64,000 nt of DNA from Tubiluchus corallicola. Its lineage: Eukaryota; Priapulida; Priapulimorpha; Priapulimorphida; Tubiluchidae. Numbering within the stretch: position 1 is the stretch's first letter; the number at the start of each line of letters is the position of its first letter. The DNA lies in assembly GCA_030141605.1 (NCBI GenBank), contig JAQGDQ010000018.1, positions 496,001 to 560,000 on the forward strand, read 5' to 3'. The position numbers and the translations under genes are program-made. Below the pieces are notes generated by a model, which saw only the letters and a list, made by a program, of their open reading frames with translations, was not told the DNA's origin and did no database searches. This document shows positions 13,608 through 24,947 of the stretch, one piece after another.

Positions 13608-15119
13608 TGATGTCATTGTGAAAGCATTTCTTAGCGCTTTCAAAAGTGCATTTATAATGGAAATTGTAAATATTGGATTTATGGACACCTAAAGCACTCA
13701 GGCAGTGCTGTCATAGCTTCTGCTCTCCTTGAAAAGACTGTTTATTAAGACAGTAGAAACACTTCAAGAAAGAACATTATTGTAATTATATGGTTTGTCT
13801 ATTTCTTTAGCATGCTCTTTTAAGTCTTAATTCAGAAACTATTTCTTTTTTAATACAGTGATACCTCGAAATAAGAAATTAATTTGTTCCGGAGGGGCTT
13901 TCGTATCTTAGAACTTTCGTATTACGAGACAAGATTTATTACGATTTATTATTTATAAATGGCGTAATTCATTCCAGCCCTCCCTCAAAAAAACAGTCGT
14001 ACAAAGTGTAAATATTGTACCAATCCGAAAGAAATACATAAATGTTAAAGAACAATGAGAAAATAATAAAATCAATGAAAAATAATAGTAATTGTTGTTA
14101 CGAATAATGACACTTTACCTTTCGAAGCGTTCATGCGTTGTGCATGAACGTGATGCTACGAACTGCGTTCTGGGAGGACCGCTGTCGGGCGGCACTTTCA
14201 ATTTTCATTTTCGTATCTTGAATATTTTTTCGTTAAATGGAAATTTCTTCGAAGCCTGATTCATATTCTGAATTTTTTGTATAATAGGGTTTTCGTAAGT
14301 CGAGGTTCCACTGTATTTAAATATAAAAACTTGTAATGTGATAATATTTGCTTTGATAACTGTTTAGTATTTATAACAGCTAGGTTTTCGAGTTAAAGTT
14401 GTGATTGAATTAGTTGAATTAAAACTATGTAAAAGATTTAAATGTTGTTAAAGCCATAGCATGTAAAGACTCATTCTCATTACCTGACATAGTTCTATGA
14501 CAATAGTAACAGTAGGGTTAGCTGCTTTGTCTGACAATATAACCCAATTTGGTGTGCCCTAGTTAAATCAATACCTGTTATATTTAAGTGGATAACAGGC
14601 AAATACATCTGCATGATGGCACTTGTAATGCAAAATTGTTCTTGTGTGCTTCCATACAGCAAATTCAGATTCTTTTACATAAATGTGATTTAGTCATAGC
14701 ATTGGCATCACCATGTTTGAACATGCCTCAACAGGCAATTCTGTGTTAACTATGTTTTTAATTTATTTTTTATTAATCATGTTCATTTTGTTTAAGAGTT
14801 CATTTAAGCTCTAGTTTAAATTATTTCATATGAATCACAAATGAAATGCATTAGCAAAACTGAGACTGCTTGCATTACTGCATTATAGATTAGTTTTGAC
14901 TGGATAAAAGCTGTTTTGTTGCTTTTGTAGAATAGGAAAAATTTTGAATACCTGTGTAGGTGATTTATTTATGTAATATTTAATTAATTGAAAATTTATA
15001 ATATAAAATTAATTTATGAACTTTAATTATCGTACATATGAGTGAACGGTTGCTATTTTTGGATAAACTGTAAATATAGTTTTTGTATTGTACAGTTTTC
15101 ATATGGTTTTGTAAATAAA
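13608..15119 (+). other. Probable 3' UTR of the RA-domain gene
   Basis: AT-rich non-coding sequence downstream of the stop. A consensus AATAAA lies at 15114-15119. An earlier AATAAA near 14066 lies inside the inserted MITE. Which one is used cannot be told from sequence. Confidence 0.45.
13856..14313. mobile_element. MITE with mariner/Tigger-type inverted ends and TA duplication
   Basis: A 458-bp element. The left end reads CAGTGATACCTCGAAATAAG and the reverse complement of the right end reads CAGTGGAACCTCGACTTACG, so the ends are imperfect inverted repeats. A TA dinucleotide flanks both sides (13854-13855 and 14314-14315), as left by Tc1/mariner/pogo transposases. No coding capacity remains. 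Inside is a short palindrome (CGTTCATGC, 3-base loop, GCATGAACG preceded by GT) near 14125-14150. Confidence 0.9.
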
Positions 15120-16225
15120 TGTTTTTTAGTCGTACAGAAAGTAAATTTCTACATTTTTATTCTATGCCTTTTGCAAAAAATATAATGTAAAATTAAGTTG
15201 ATAGTATACCAAATTTTGTTATTGTAAACAGAACCAGTCTAAGTTTTCATAGCTATCTACATTAGTTTAGCGTGCATAATATTTCCGACATACATTTAAA
15301 GTTTTTTTTAGCTAATTTTGAAATATAAATTCTGTTAATATGCAGCACAGCCTGCAAACCATTATTTGGTTTGGTACAGGTGACTGTTTGCTCACAAATG
15401 CCTGCTATTTCTTATATTTACCAGTTTATCTAAACCTAAATAAATGTGCTAGTCCAGCAATGCTTTATTGAATACTTACTTATTGACCAGTCAACACACT
15501 TGTTAGTATAATGCAAACAAACTTGAATTGATGGAGAGTCAAAATACATATTTATACGGAGGTATTCTACATCAAAAATAAGAAGCTAACGTTACTATGC
15601 CAACATGTCCTGAACCTAATGATAGAAATGCATTGATGCTGTAGGACTAGTGGACCTCACATTAAGGAATGACCAGTGCCCGATTAAGGCAAGCTAAAAA
15701 CTGTGTTTTTCAAGTTCATTATGTAACAAAAGGCTCATTGTTTTCATGTATTAAACAGCAGTATTTTTATTGACAGCTATTTTCTTCTGTCTGTGGAATT
15801 ACTAGCTTTCTAGGAAAGTGCTATTAGTAAGTTTTTTCTGCTACGCAGTAGTAGTTCGATCATCGATATAGCTTTAGATATTACCATGCCCGTTGCCGAA
15901 TACAAATTGTTCTTGCCGTGGCCTGGCAGCAGCTGTTGCAATGAAAGCAGCAGCAAAAAATTATGCATCGTTATGCATGTAGGTAAGATACAGGTGTGTG
16001 CAGATTTCGTGCAAACAAATGTGCAAATTGTTTGGTCAATAAATAGTTATACGTTACCTCGTGACTGTGGTAATGATTAAACCTATTCGCGCTTTACCTG
16101 GGCACTAAGGGAGCGGTGTAGCGTAATATACCTGTTCAGCCTATTCAACTTACCTCCATTTTAGTTAGTGTTAAGCAAACTGATGTGTTATGAACTTTAG
16201 CTGAAAAGCTCAACGAAACGCAAAT
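15120..16225. other. Intergenic stretch and probable upstream region of the GPI-protein gene
   Basis: No gene supported. A 64-codon frame at 15886-16080 has no family similarity I can see and no clear initiation or splice context. A second AATAAA lies near 15438. Confidence 0.5.
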
Positions 16226-19000
16226 ATGCTACGCAAGAGTTTTGTTTGTTATTTATTGGTGTTTGGTGCACTAAGTTGTGTAAAGGTAAGAATTCTGTTT
16301 CTTTGAGCATGCGTTTCAACTTTAAGAATGCCGCTCTCGATATCACTCATATCAGTCGTTCTTAGAATGTCAAAATTTTATTGTAAATTTGCCAAAATGT
16401 CGCAGCATTGCTGTCTGTTTTAGAGGGCATTAATTTTAGTGAAAAAAATTGTGAATAGGCACATGTGTCACAGAAAACTAGAAAAACTGGAGTTTGCTCT
16501 CAGTTACTGACTGTGTTTTAAAGCGCGCCAAAATAGTTAAAGTAATAATTTAATGTTTGTCAAAACATTGTATTTGTAGACCTACTCTGCTTTTTATTAT
16601 CGAATTTAGGCTTTTTTTTCATTTTTACTAAAAAGTAGCAAATAAATAAAATTGTGAAGGGATTTACAGGCCGACACTGTGGCGGCACACAAATAGCAAA
16701 AGAAATGAAAGCAAAGCTTAAACAACAAGAATCTACCATTCCTGCTGCACATTGCTACATCAACAGCTGTCTTCTTTTTAGGAGTTACGTCCACAATAAC
16801 AACGACGAGAACCACGTTGGAACGTGACAGGACTGACCACTTGGTCCCCATATCTGGAATGGGTCCAATGAAACAATTTATCAACGAAACACCGTCTGAC
16901 GATGCATTTTGGCGTGCTGACAATTCAAAGAATGTTCACTTGCTATTGTAGGCCTGTAGTCGTTCATTGTTATCGTGAAGAGTGAAATGCTGTGTATATA
17001 TAGTAGCAGAAAGTGAGAGCATACGAAATGGTGCATTTTGATTTTTTGCATCTTACAGATTTGCTAAAGTTACACTACTTTCTAATTGTTCAATAATAAT
17101 TTTCATAAATATTGGCCATGCTATTAGTGGTATAAGCTGCAGTCAGAATAAACCTTGTGGCACCATCTGTTGACCATATCGTAACAATGACGATGGCGAC
17201 ATTTATGATGACGATGACGACAACGACTATGCTAATGACGACGACGAAGATGACTATACACATTTTTACAATAAACTGTTACAATTTTTACAATATGACT
17301 TTTCAGGCGACGATATTAGTATGACCCTTACGGTATGATGGTCGGGAAGCAAATTTTAACAACTATTCTTATTTACAGGCACAATCTTGTCGTGATTATT
17401 ATGAGTACGTCGACACCATGGCCATAAATGATATTGTCCTTTCATCAAGAATAGATTTGAAGTTGAACTTGACAAAAGACGGTGTTTCAAAAGAAGAATT
17501 TGTTGATACCTTGGAAACCACGGAGTCTAATGGCAAGAAAGCATCGTGCGGAAATACGCGGTAAATCTTTTTTTAAATTGTAAGCAACAGTTATTCATAT
17601 GTCGAGGTCAGCAGCGACCCCAAAACTACGCTCTGAGGCCCTCTTCAAAACTATCCAGTGTATCCCTCTCTTTCAAAAAATAAAATTTTGCCTCCTTCAG
17701 GTGCGCTACAATTTATAAAATTAGTTAGGCCCATAAAGTTAGTCACAACTTGACTTTCATTATTTTCTGATTACATGCTGGCAAAAGTATCTGGTAAAGG
17801 TAATTATGCATTACCTTTTTGGTGTCTTTTGTTAGTTTTTTCAATTCCAAACGTCTCTTTAATCCATGCCCCTTCCCTGCAGTTACAGAGCTGTGGGTGT
17901 GTACTGTATAGTTACATAGATGATTGTATATTAATAATTTCCTGTATTCCTATCACAGTATAACCTCACCATAGTAAAAATAATAAAATGTGACAAAGAG
18001 CTGAAAACCAATCATATGCGAGGGATTGTTTTGAAGATCTGCTATGGGGTTATGAGTTCTTATTATGCATTACATGCGTTGCCTCCTGGTTACAATTATA
18101 TTCCAACAAATATTTCGGTTTTGCAGTTCGTGGGTATGCGAAATTTATGAAGGTCTAGAGGCTCAATATGAAGAACTAAAAGGAGGTGTTACTCAAGGAG
18201 AAATTGCAGGTTATAAAAACTACATTGGCGAAGACCTGGTCGATTTGTTTACTAGCAAAATGGACAGTAGACAACGCGTTTTATTCAAGATGCAGCTAGT
18301 GGGACCTGTTGACCATGTGTGGCTAATAGAACAAATGGCAGGACCGAAGTACCGAATCTACCAGAGCTATAATGATGCATATGATTTGTATGCTTGGCTT
18401 GGTAAAACAACAGATGGGATGTTTGGTGTTCACATCATTCTGTGGGATATGGTTGTCCAAATTGCTGACGATTTCTTGAAAACTCAAAATTGTTCACTTG
18501 CAGACCTTGAAAGTTGTCCTCCAGAGCTTGACTTTGCCATGGAATGGGCAGAATACATTCGTGACTACGATGAAGAAGAAGCAATAAAAAACTTCAAGAT
18601 GGCGTGGACCGACCTGGGGAGTGGAAAGGTCATAGACAAAAATGAATTTTTAGATAGATATCTGTCCAAATTATCCAAATTGACAGAGGACATTGAACAA
18701 ATAGCTGGCACGAGTGAAATCTGGACGGAGGAAATTCACACGACTTGGACTGAGCTCTTTGCTAGTCCCAATCCACTTGCGTATCCCGGCATCCCTTTTG
18801 ACATGTTAACCTCACATCTACCTCAAACATTTGAAATGCAAGTTAGGATTGATGAATTCCCAGAACCTTGTTCAAACTACAAGATACTTGGTAATTCAGT
18901 TGAAGGCTGGACGGATCCACTAGAAGGCGGTTCAGCTACATTACAGTTTTCTACTGTCATTACTTTGTTGTCGCTGGTTTCTGCTGTTCTAATTTTGTAA
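16226..19000 (+). CDS. Secreted, probably GPI-anchored protein of unknown family
   Basis: Three exons join in phase: 16226-16285, 17379-17560 and 18127-19000, giving 371 residues. Exon 1 is an exact signal-peptide exon (MLRKSFVCYLLVFGALSCVK). The C-terminus has the layout of a GPI-attachment signal: a small-residue stretch (DPLEGGSA) followed by about 18 hydrophobic residues with no basic tail. The mature chain has few cysteines: one near the N-terminus, SCGNTRSWVC at about residues 76-85, one in NCSLADLESC and one in EPCSNYK. A distinctive block reads VGPVDHVWLIEQM, then YRIYQSYNDAYDLYAWL. Start choice: the only ATG giving a signal peptide in phase with exon 2. I do not recognise the family. 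A papain-like fold is possible from the His-strand pattern, but is speculation. It would act at the outer cell surface. Confidence 0.85.
17187..17256. repeat. GAY-type (GACGAT) simple repeat in intron 1
   Basis: An imperfect GAC/GAT trinucleotide run inside the first intron of the GPI-protein gene. It has no splice sites of its own. Confidence 0.75.
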
Positions 19001-19852
19001 TTGTTTGGAAATTTGTCATGTTTTTGTCAGGGTATTTTTTCTTATATTTTCTTTCCATTTTTTAATATTCTACACCCTTGGCCGCACCAAGGGTAATTTA
19101 ATCATAGATAGTTTATTGTTTATAGTTTGAGATGGATCAGTCGCCTACCTGAACATTTTAAATGATGTGCACCAGGGAGGGGTCTTGTTATCCTTTTTTT
19201 TGCAAAAAAAGCAAAATATTTATAAATATCTCCGAAAATATGCAAAATATTGTAACTGGAAAAGTTTTTCAGTTTAATGGTAAATCAATTAACGTCAGGA
19301 AAAGTGAAAAATATCGTGGTTACATGTTATCTGGTGTTTTAACTGATGACGTAGATACTACGCAAGAGCTAATACACTATGAAATTTGTTCAAAAGAAGT
19401 TAAAAGTAAATTATTCAAATCATATTGCAGTGGAATTTATTGTACCAGTATATGGACAGCCTATAACAGATATAATATTGCAAAGCTCAGATCGGCATAT
19501 AACGTTGTTCTTAGTACATTTTCTAAATAATATTATTACGAATCGGGCATGTAAGCATGTTATATAAGTGTTATAATAGCTACTATATACATTAAGGCAG
19601 AGCTACTATAGCTCATGATATTGTCTACTAGCAAGTACTAATAACATTCTAATTAGCGGTCATATAAATTGAAATGTGTTTTTTTTAACTGGCAAAGGGT
19701 ACACAGTATTGTGAGATGATTTTAAATTGTAAATTTCTAGGCTAAGGTATTTTTAGTACGTATTTAGTTAGTATTTTAAATCTATCTTATCAATAATTTG
19801 ATGTGTTGTAAATGCATGTAATATGGTACTATGTGTGCTGATTTAAAATAAA
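19001..19852 (+). other. Downstream region of the GPI-protein gene with poly(A) signal
   Basis: The first good AATAAA after the stop is at 19847-19852. If it is used, the transcript would include the LINE fragment described separately. Confidence 0.35.
19132..19530 (+). pseudogene. Degraded non-LTR reverse transcriptase fragment
   Basis: Three separate pieces of a LINE reverse transcriptase remain. At about 19160 a VHQGGVL segment matches the conserved QGG-x-LSP motif of RT domains. Then, in another frame, comes KKSKIF followed by SINVRKSEKYRGYMLSG and LTDDVD. Last is EVKSKLFKSYCSGIYCTSIW with KLRSAYN. The usual order is kept, but the catalytic YADD box and the stretch after LTDDVD are missing, so there are internal deletions and at least one frameshift. 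The ATG-initiated 122-codon frame at 19162-19530 is this relic, not a host gene. Confidence 0.8.
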
Positions 19853-19989
19853 AACGAAATAAAAAAATATGTTATTAATAATTCATAATTCGTGATTATG
19901 GCACAAACATAATGAACATTATCGTGTTATCGTTATTAGTAGGCCGTAATGATAACATGAACTGTTATAACTCGCATGAATTCATATGA

Positions 19990-20110
19990 GTATATCATCA
20001 TCATCTCTGGAATCAGACATCCTCTGACATGGCCCTTGCAATCACTTTACTCCATGCTGTCCCGTCACCCACAACCTCCCATGTCTCTGTATTTTTAGTA
20101 TCTAATGGTG
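19990..20110 (-). pseudogene. RTE-like LINE 3' fragment, second copy
   Basis: Read on the minus strand this encodes PLDTKNTETWEVVG, then AWSKVIARAMSEDV and a stop at 20013-20015. It is followed by TTCCAGAGATGATGATGAT. The 8.2-kb copy ends with PLDIKNAETWKIAG, AWSKLISKVMLNDV and the same CCAGAGATGATGA tail. They are the same family. This copy is severely 5'-truncated. Confidence 0.8.
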
Positions 20111-21189
20111 TGTATTATCTACAGTTTTATGCTGGTCATTTTATGGCTATGCGTCTTGTTACCTGCAACTTTCTCAGTTTATGCGTATACACACAATTGT
20201 TCAGCGTGAAAGAGGGATAGCGGATCGACTAATTTCCCAATCTCCACAAAATTTGGTCAGCGAGAAAGACATCCGAATTTTGCTATTAACAGTGAACCGC
20301 AACCTCTCAACCAAATTAATTCAAATACGCGATCCGTCCTAATCCCTAGGTTTCTGAGCCTCCTCTTGCTTACATGGCTATTTTTACTTCAAATCCGCAT
20401 AATGGTTTGCAATTTAGCTAACCTTGGTATAATAAACGAAAAGTATTTTAAATCAATGAAAATTGCACCTTGTTGCTTCCCCTGTGTGTACAATGAGGGG
20501 TTTGATTTTCATTGATTAATTGTAACTCTAAGACGGAATATTAGAATAATTATTCTCTAACTGATGTTATGTTATTATTCTAACATTAGTATTCTTAATA
20601 GCAAATAAAAAGATTTTACAACTGCTGCAGGTGCTACGTACTGCTATTAGTACACTGGTATGTTCGCTTAATGATTAATGAAGCTAATTATTATTTTCAT
20701 TTCATTGTTATTCAGCCTTGGTAGCTTGTGATGAGTGCCAGTCTGTCATTTTCTTCCCACACATTGTTATCTATCGCTGATCAGCGCTAATGAAAATTAA
20801 AAATAGCAAAGATCCGATTCGCTGCTTTTGATCCGCATCTGGTTCGCACTTCCTTATCTTCAATAGTAGATCTGCATCCGATCCTTCAAAGATTACGCGG
20901 ATCTTGGCGCGAACCCTCCGTATCGTGGTGCTCTAATCACTGGGGAGTCAGTTGTTGCTTGGGGACCTGATTTGTCTCCGACTACGAGAGAAACTAATGC
21001 ATTAAACTGAAATTATGATATTGTATTGAATGGTCGACACACCAAAGGAAACGGCCAAAAGACTACTGATCGACACTATAATAATGAGTAAAATATCCGG
21101 GCGCCACAGCAGCGTTCTGCAGTTGTCGTTGCTAAAGAGTTTGACATATGGTGATGAATTTCTGGTCCAAGAGCCTTGGGTACCCTCAC
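20111..21189. other. Repeat-like intergenic stretch
   Basis: No gene supported. From 20810 to 20943 GATCCG-type motifs recur, and the sequence ends in a strand that, reversed, begins CAGTGATTAGAGCACC. This resembles one end of a hAT-type short element, but I could not find the matching other end. Confidence 0.35.
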
Positions 21190-21430
21190 CAGGAACGTGA
21201 TTTCCGAACATTGCATATCGTAGGTACAAGTTTGGCATTTCACAAATGACTGTTCGTATGTAATGGGAGCAGGGCTTTCAGGAGGTACAACCCAAAATAG
21301 GTAACCCCCAAAAGGCATAATCTCCTATCACGAACATGACTTTAGACAATTGCACATCATAGGTGTGAGTTTGGCATTCTACAAGTGGCCACTCGTTTTT
21401 GATGGGAGCAGGGCTTTCGGGGGGTTACAT
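21190..21430. repeat. 139-bp direct tandem repeat, two diverged units
   Basis: Two units are offset by exactly 139 bases: TTTGGCATT at 21231 and 21370, and GGGAGCAGGGCTTTC at 21265 and 21404. Between these anchors roughly three quarters of positions match. Both units keep an open minus-strand frame around ESPAPI and CQT-x-TYD. Confidence 0.85.
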
Positions 21431-21695
21431 AATTGTATCATAGACCTGTATGCTTTGGGTCTATCATTTGACAATTTAGTAGATTATTTTGCTTGGGACG
21501 GATGTGGTGTTCTTATAATCATAATCACTAGAGATTATAATATCAGGAATTTGTTTTCACCATCAACAATGCGTTCACATAACTTGCAGGGATTAATTGC
21601 CACATCCCCAGATCAGTCCAGGGCAAATCAGATATTGATGGCCAGAAAGAATTTAATTTAAAAAATTATTTTTTGCAATCACACCATGCTATAAT

Positions 21696-21765
21696 TCATT
21701 ATTATTATTATTATTATTATTTTCATTATTATTCTTATTCTTATTATTATTGTTATTACTACTAC

Positions 21766-21814
<49 letters not shown>

Positions 21815-21846
21815 ATCATCATCATCATCATTACTATTATTATTTA
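21696..21846. repeat. (ATT)n / (ATC)n microsatellite
   Basis: About 150 bases of ATT repeat with a patch of ATC near 21810-21830. The polytyrosine/histidine frame over it is an artefact. Confidence 0.96.
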
Positions 21847-22289
21847 CATTATTGCGTAATTTATATATATTAGATTAGTTACAAAAAAATTAATCACATT
21901 TTCACTAGCTACATAAAACATAAGTGATTCGAAAAAAAATTTATAAACCTTCAAATAGTTTGTCGTATTGTCACAGTTTTCATCGTAAGAGGCTGAAATC
22001 TTGCAGGAAGCAAGTGCGTGTAACGGAGACCGATTTCTCACCTTTCCAAAACGGGTCGCAAATACACCCGTTAAGTGGATCTGACTTAGACGTTGTTATG
22101 TTGTTGGGGTTTCTTTCATTCTAATACAGAAATGGATCTGCCCCAACATAAAAACATTCTAAATTTTTACGAAAACACATCCGAAATAGATTTCATAACC
22201 ATAAACGTTTTCCGTGATTTTCTTATGATTAAACATTACATTAAAATGAAAATTTATACACCATAATGAAAGAAATTTCTTGGAGTTTA

Positions 22290-22463
22290 AAAGTCAAATT
22301 CCGAAGATTAAGATAGCTAGGACATCTTCTAAGATTACCAAATGAAGAACCAATAAGAATCACCTTAAACTGAGGCTTAAAGGAAGCCTTAAAACATGGG
22401 CGCCGCCAGATGTTAAAAAAATTGGACACACAAGCAGCTAGGGGATCTGGGAGAGCACTGTAA
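22290..22463 (+). pseudogene. LINE reverse-transcriptase C-terminal fragment, third copy
   Basis: The plus strand reads VKFRRLR, a stop, then LGHLLRLPNEEPIRITLN and a second stop, then further degraded sequence. This is the LINE tail pattern RRxRW-x-GH-x-xRxP with Trp turned into a stop. It is related to, but clearly diverged from, the 8.2-kb family. Confidence 0.7.
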
Positions 22464-24947
22464 ACTCCCCCAGCGGGGTCCGGGGGGATTGCCACTAACG
22501 CATTTTCCTTTATTTAAGCATATTTTGGAATCCTGAAATGAGATCTAAATTCTGGCACATAGACTAGCTCAAAAGTGAAAATTTCTGCTTTAGTAAATAT
22601 ATTTTACCTACATTTACCCAGGTAATGTTCATTGTATTCTATTGCAGTAGACATACATCTTAAAAACAAGTTCGTAATACACCGCAATGCGGATGACCCA
22701 TTACTTAAGCTTAATTTATTTAGTGTCAAGATTATTCATCCCGCAAAATGTGGATAGTCAAACACGAAACTGATCTGAGACTGTTAAGTTTACTGCCCAC
22801 CCACTGATCATACAAAATTTAATATGTTTGCTAAGTGTTCCCACTTGATGCAGCTAAATGCAATTTTACTGCATTATAGACCGCTTTGCGGTTGCTAGAA
22901 GCTGTTTTCTTATAAGTTCACCTCAAACTCGTGTCTCATAATTTCACTACTACCGTGAAAGGGGGGGGCAGGCCTCTTGGGCCAACTCCCTAAATGCAGA
23001 AGTGCAGTTACAGTTAGCTAAAAACTGTCTAGTCCACTTGCCGGCGCCTATGCCTTGAAACCTTGCAAAAAACCACCTGGCAAACAAAAAACAACTTGCA
23101 TAGCTAAGATAAATAATAAAGATGTTCAACAACTTCAACCAAATCTATCTTTAGAAGTAGAAGAACTTACGCTGTTAGCTACAGATAGAAGTGGGTGGAA
23201 GCTTTCTGTTAACTCATGTAAATATTTTATGATTTTTTACATGGTATGGCTTTTATGCTGAACTAAAAAGTAATCTAATCTTAGCTAATTAAGATATGCT
23301 GCGTCATTAAGAACAATTTAATAAACGACCGACATTAATGTTCGACATCACCCAGCTATTATGTTATGATATAATTAATAGTACCAAACGCAGTTTTTCC
23401 AGCTGTTACTTATCCATTTACTATATTCCTTCTTGGTACTACTTAAGTACTATAGTTCACTCAGCTATTCTGTTCATCCTATATGTGTATAATATATCTC
23501 CAAATTTTTGCGGAATATACTAAAAGGTATGAAGTTAGGGTTTTAATTATTGCAAGTTGACTCTATTTAATGGATTTTTAAAAGGAATTTCTATAATTAC
23601 TGTTTAAAAGGTAAACTTCAATGGCTAATGGCGGGGACACACAGAGAAGCTGAAATGTGTTGACGCTAGTGCTAACTAAAGTGGTGTTTACGTAGCACCT
23701 GGAGTCCTGTGCGTTTCTATCTGGTAAATAGCTGCGGAAAAAATCAATAGGCAAAGCTGCAGGAAAGAAATCGCACAGCACGCTGCATAAACCGGTGCAG
23801 TGAAAACAATACAAACTGATTTTGTCTATACCCCCCCCCCCCACCCCCCAAGAAATAGCGTCCGGATGCTAGTCATACTACGTAAACTACACTTAACACG
23901 CGTGGCTGCAGGATTTTGCACGTGTCCAACCCGCGAGAGATACATGCATGGAGGCTCAAGCAAGGGGAGATGGCATTGAGACTGGAGAGATATTGCTTCT
24001 GAAACTTAACTCTCAGCCGGCCGATCTATACGTCACTTAACAAGGAGAATGTTTGCATATTTAACCAAGAACTTATGGCTATAAATTTATTCTTATTTTA
24101 TGCCCTTATTTATGATTTTTATTATGAAAATTAATACGCCCTCGCGGTTAATTACGATCACAGCCACAAACAGAGTTTAATAAATAATCACTGCCAACAT
24201 GCAACAACATAAACACAACCCTCAATTATGATAGCTCACATGGCTTGGCAATGCGAGTTGACAGGCTCTAGTGAAAGAATTTCGCATTCAATACTTTGCT
24301 CACGTTGACCCGTGTAAACCAAAAAATCTATTTTCTTTGCATAATGGCTAAAAAATAAAAATAAATGTCGTTTATACGCTAGTGGTACATGTAACTGAGG
24401 TGGAGATATCTGTCTGTGGGTGGAATTGAGCGACTCCTTGTTATTATATCTTGAACAGGTAACTGTTATAGATTGAACAGGTAAATCGATTTTTATAAAA
24501 CCATTGCATACGTAAAAGTCTCAATAATTAGTACGAGTTATTAAGCAAACTTTCAGGGAGAATAAAGCAATAATAACCGTATCAAATTTAAGAAGCTGTT
24601 GATATTGTTATATTGCATCATCTTAATTATGTGCCTCTAGCGCCATGCCTAAGCTAAGCATAAAAAGCAGCAAAATGTTTGTCATAACACAGCATGTACA
24701 TATAGGATACTGAGCAAATAAGAATTAGGTGTGTAATTTCCGTTTAACCTTTGATCGACCGTATTCACAGTACTGTATGTGAAAAATGTGCTTCAAAATG
24801 GCGCGTTTATGTATGATTTATAGAAATGAGATCTATGAATTATTAGTAACCTATTAAGTGGAAATATTCTAACATTTTAAACTTTTAAAATTACTTGTCA
24901 TAATCGCAACAGTGAATACATAAGTAATAAAAGATAAATTAAGTCAC
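22464..24947. other. Intergenic stretch upstream of the glycosyltransferase gene
   Basis: No gene supported. It contains G runs near 22962-22969 and a C-rich tract at 23831-23849. Short frames at 23055-23261 and 23338-23523 have no recognisable content. Confidence 0.5.
23831..23849. repeat. Poly-C tract
   Basis: Twelve C, one A, then six C. A homopolymer run of this kind is prone to length change and sequencing error. Confidence 0.9.

Noticed and set aside
20810-20943. Possible hAT-type element end
   Set aside because: Only one end is visible; no matching inverted end or 8-bp duplication was found.
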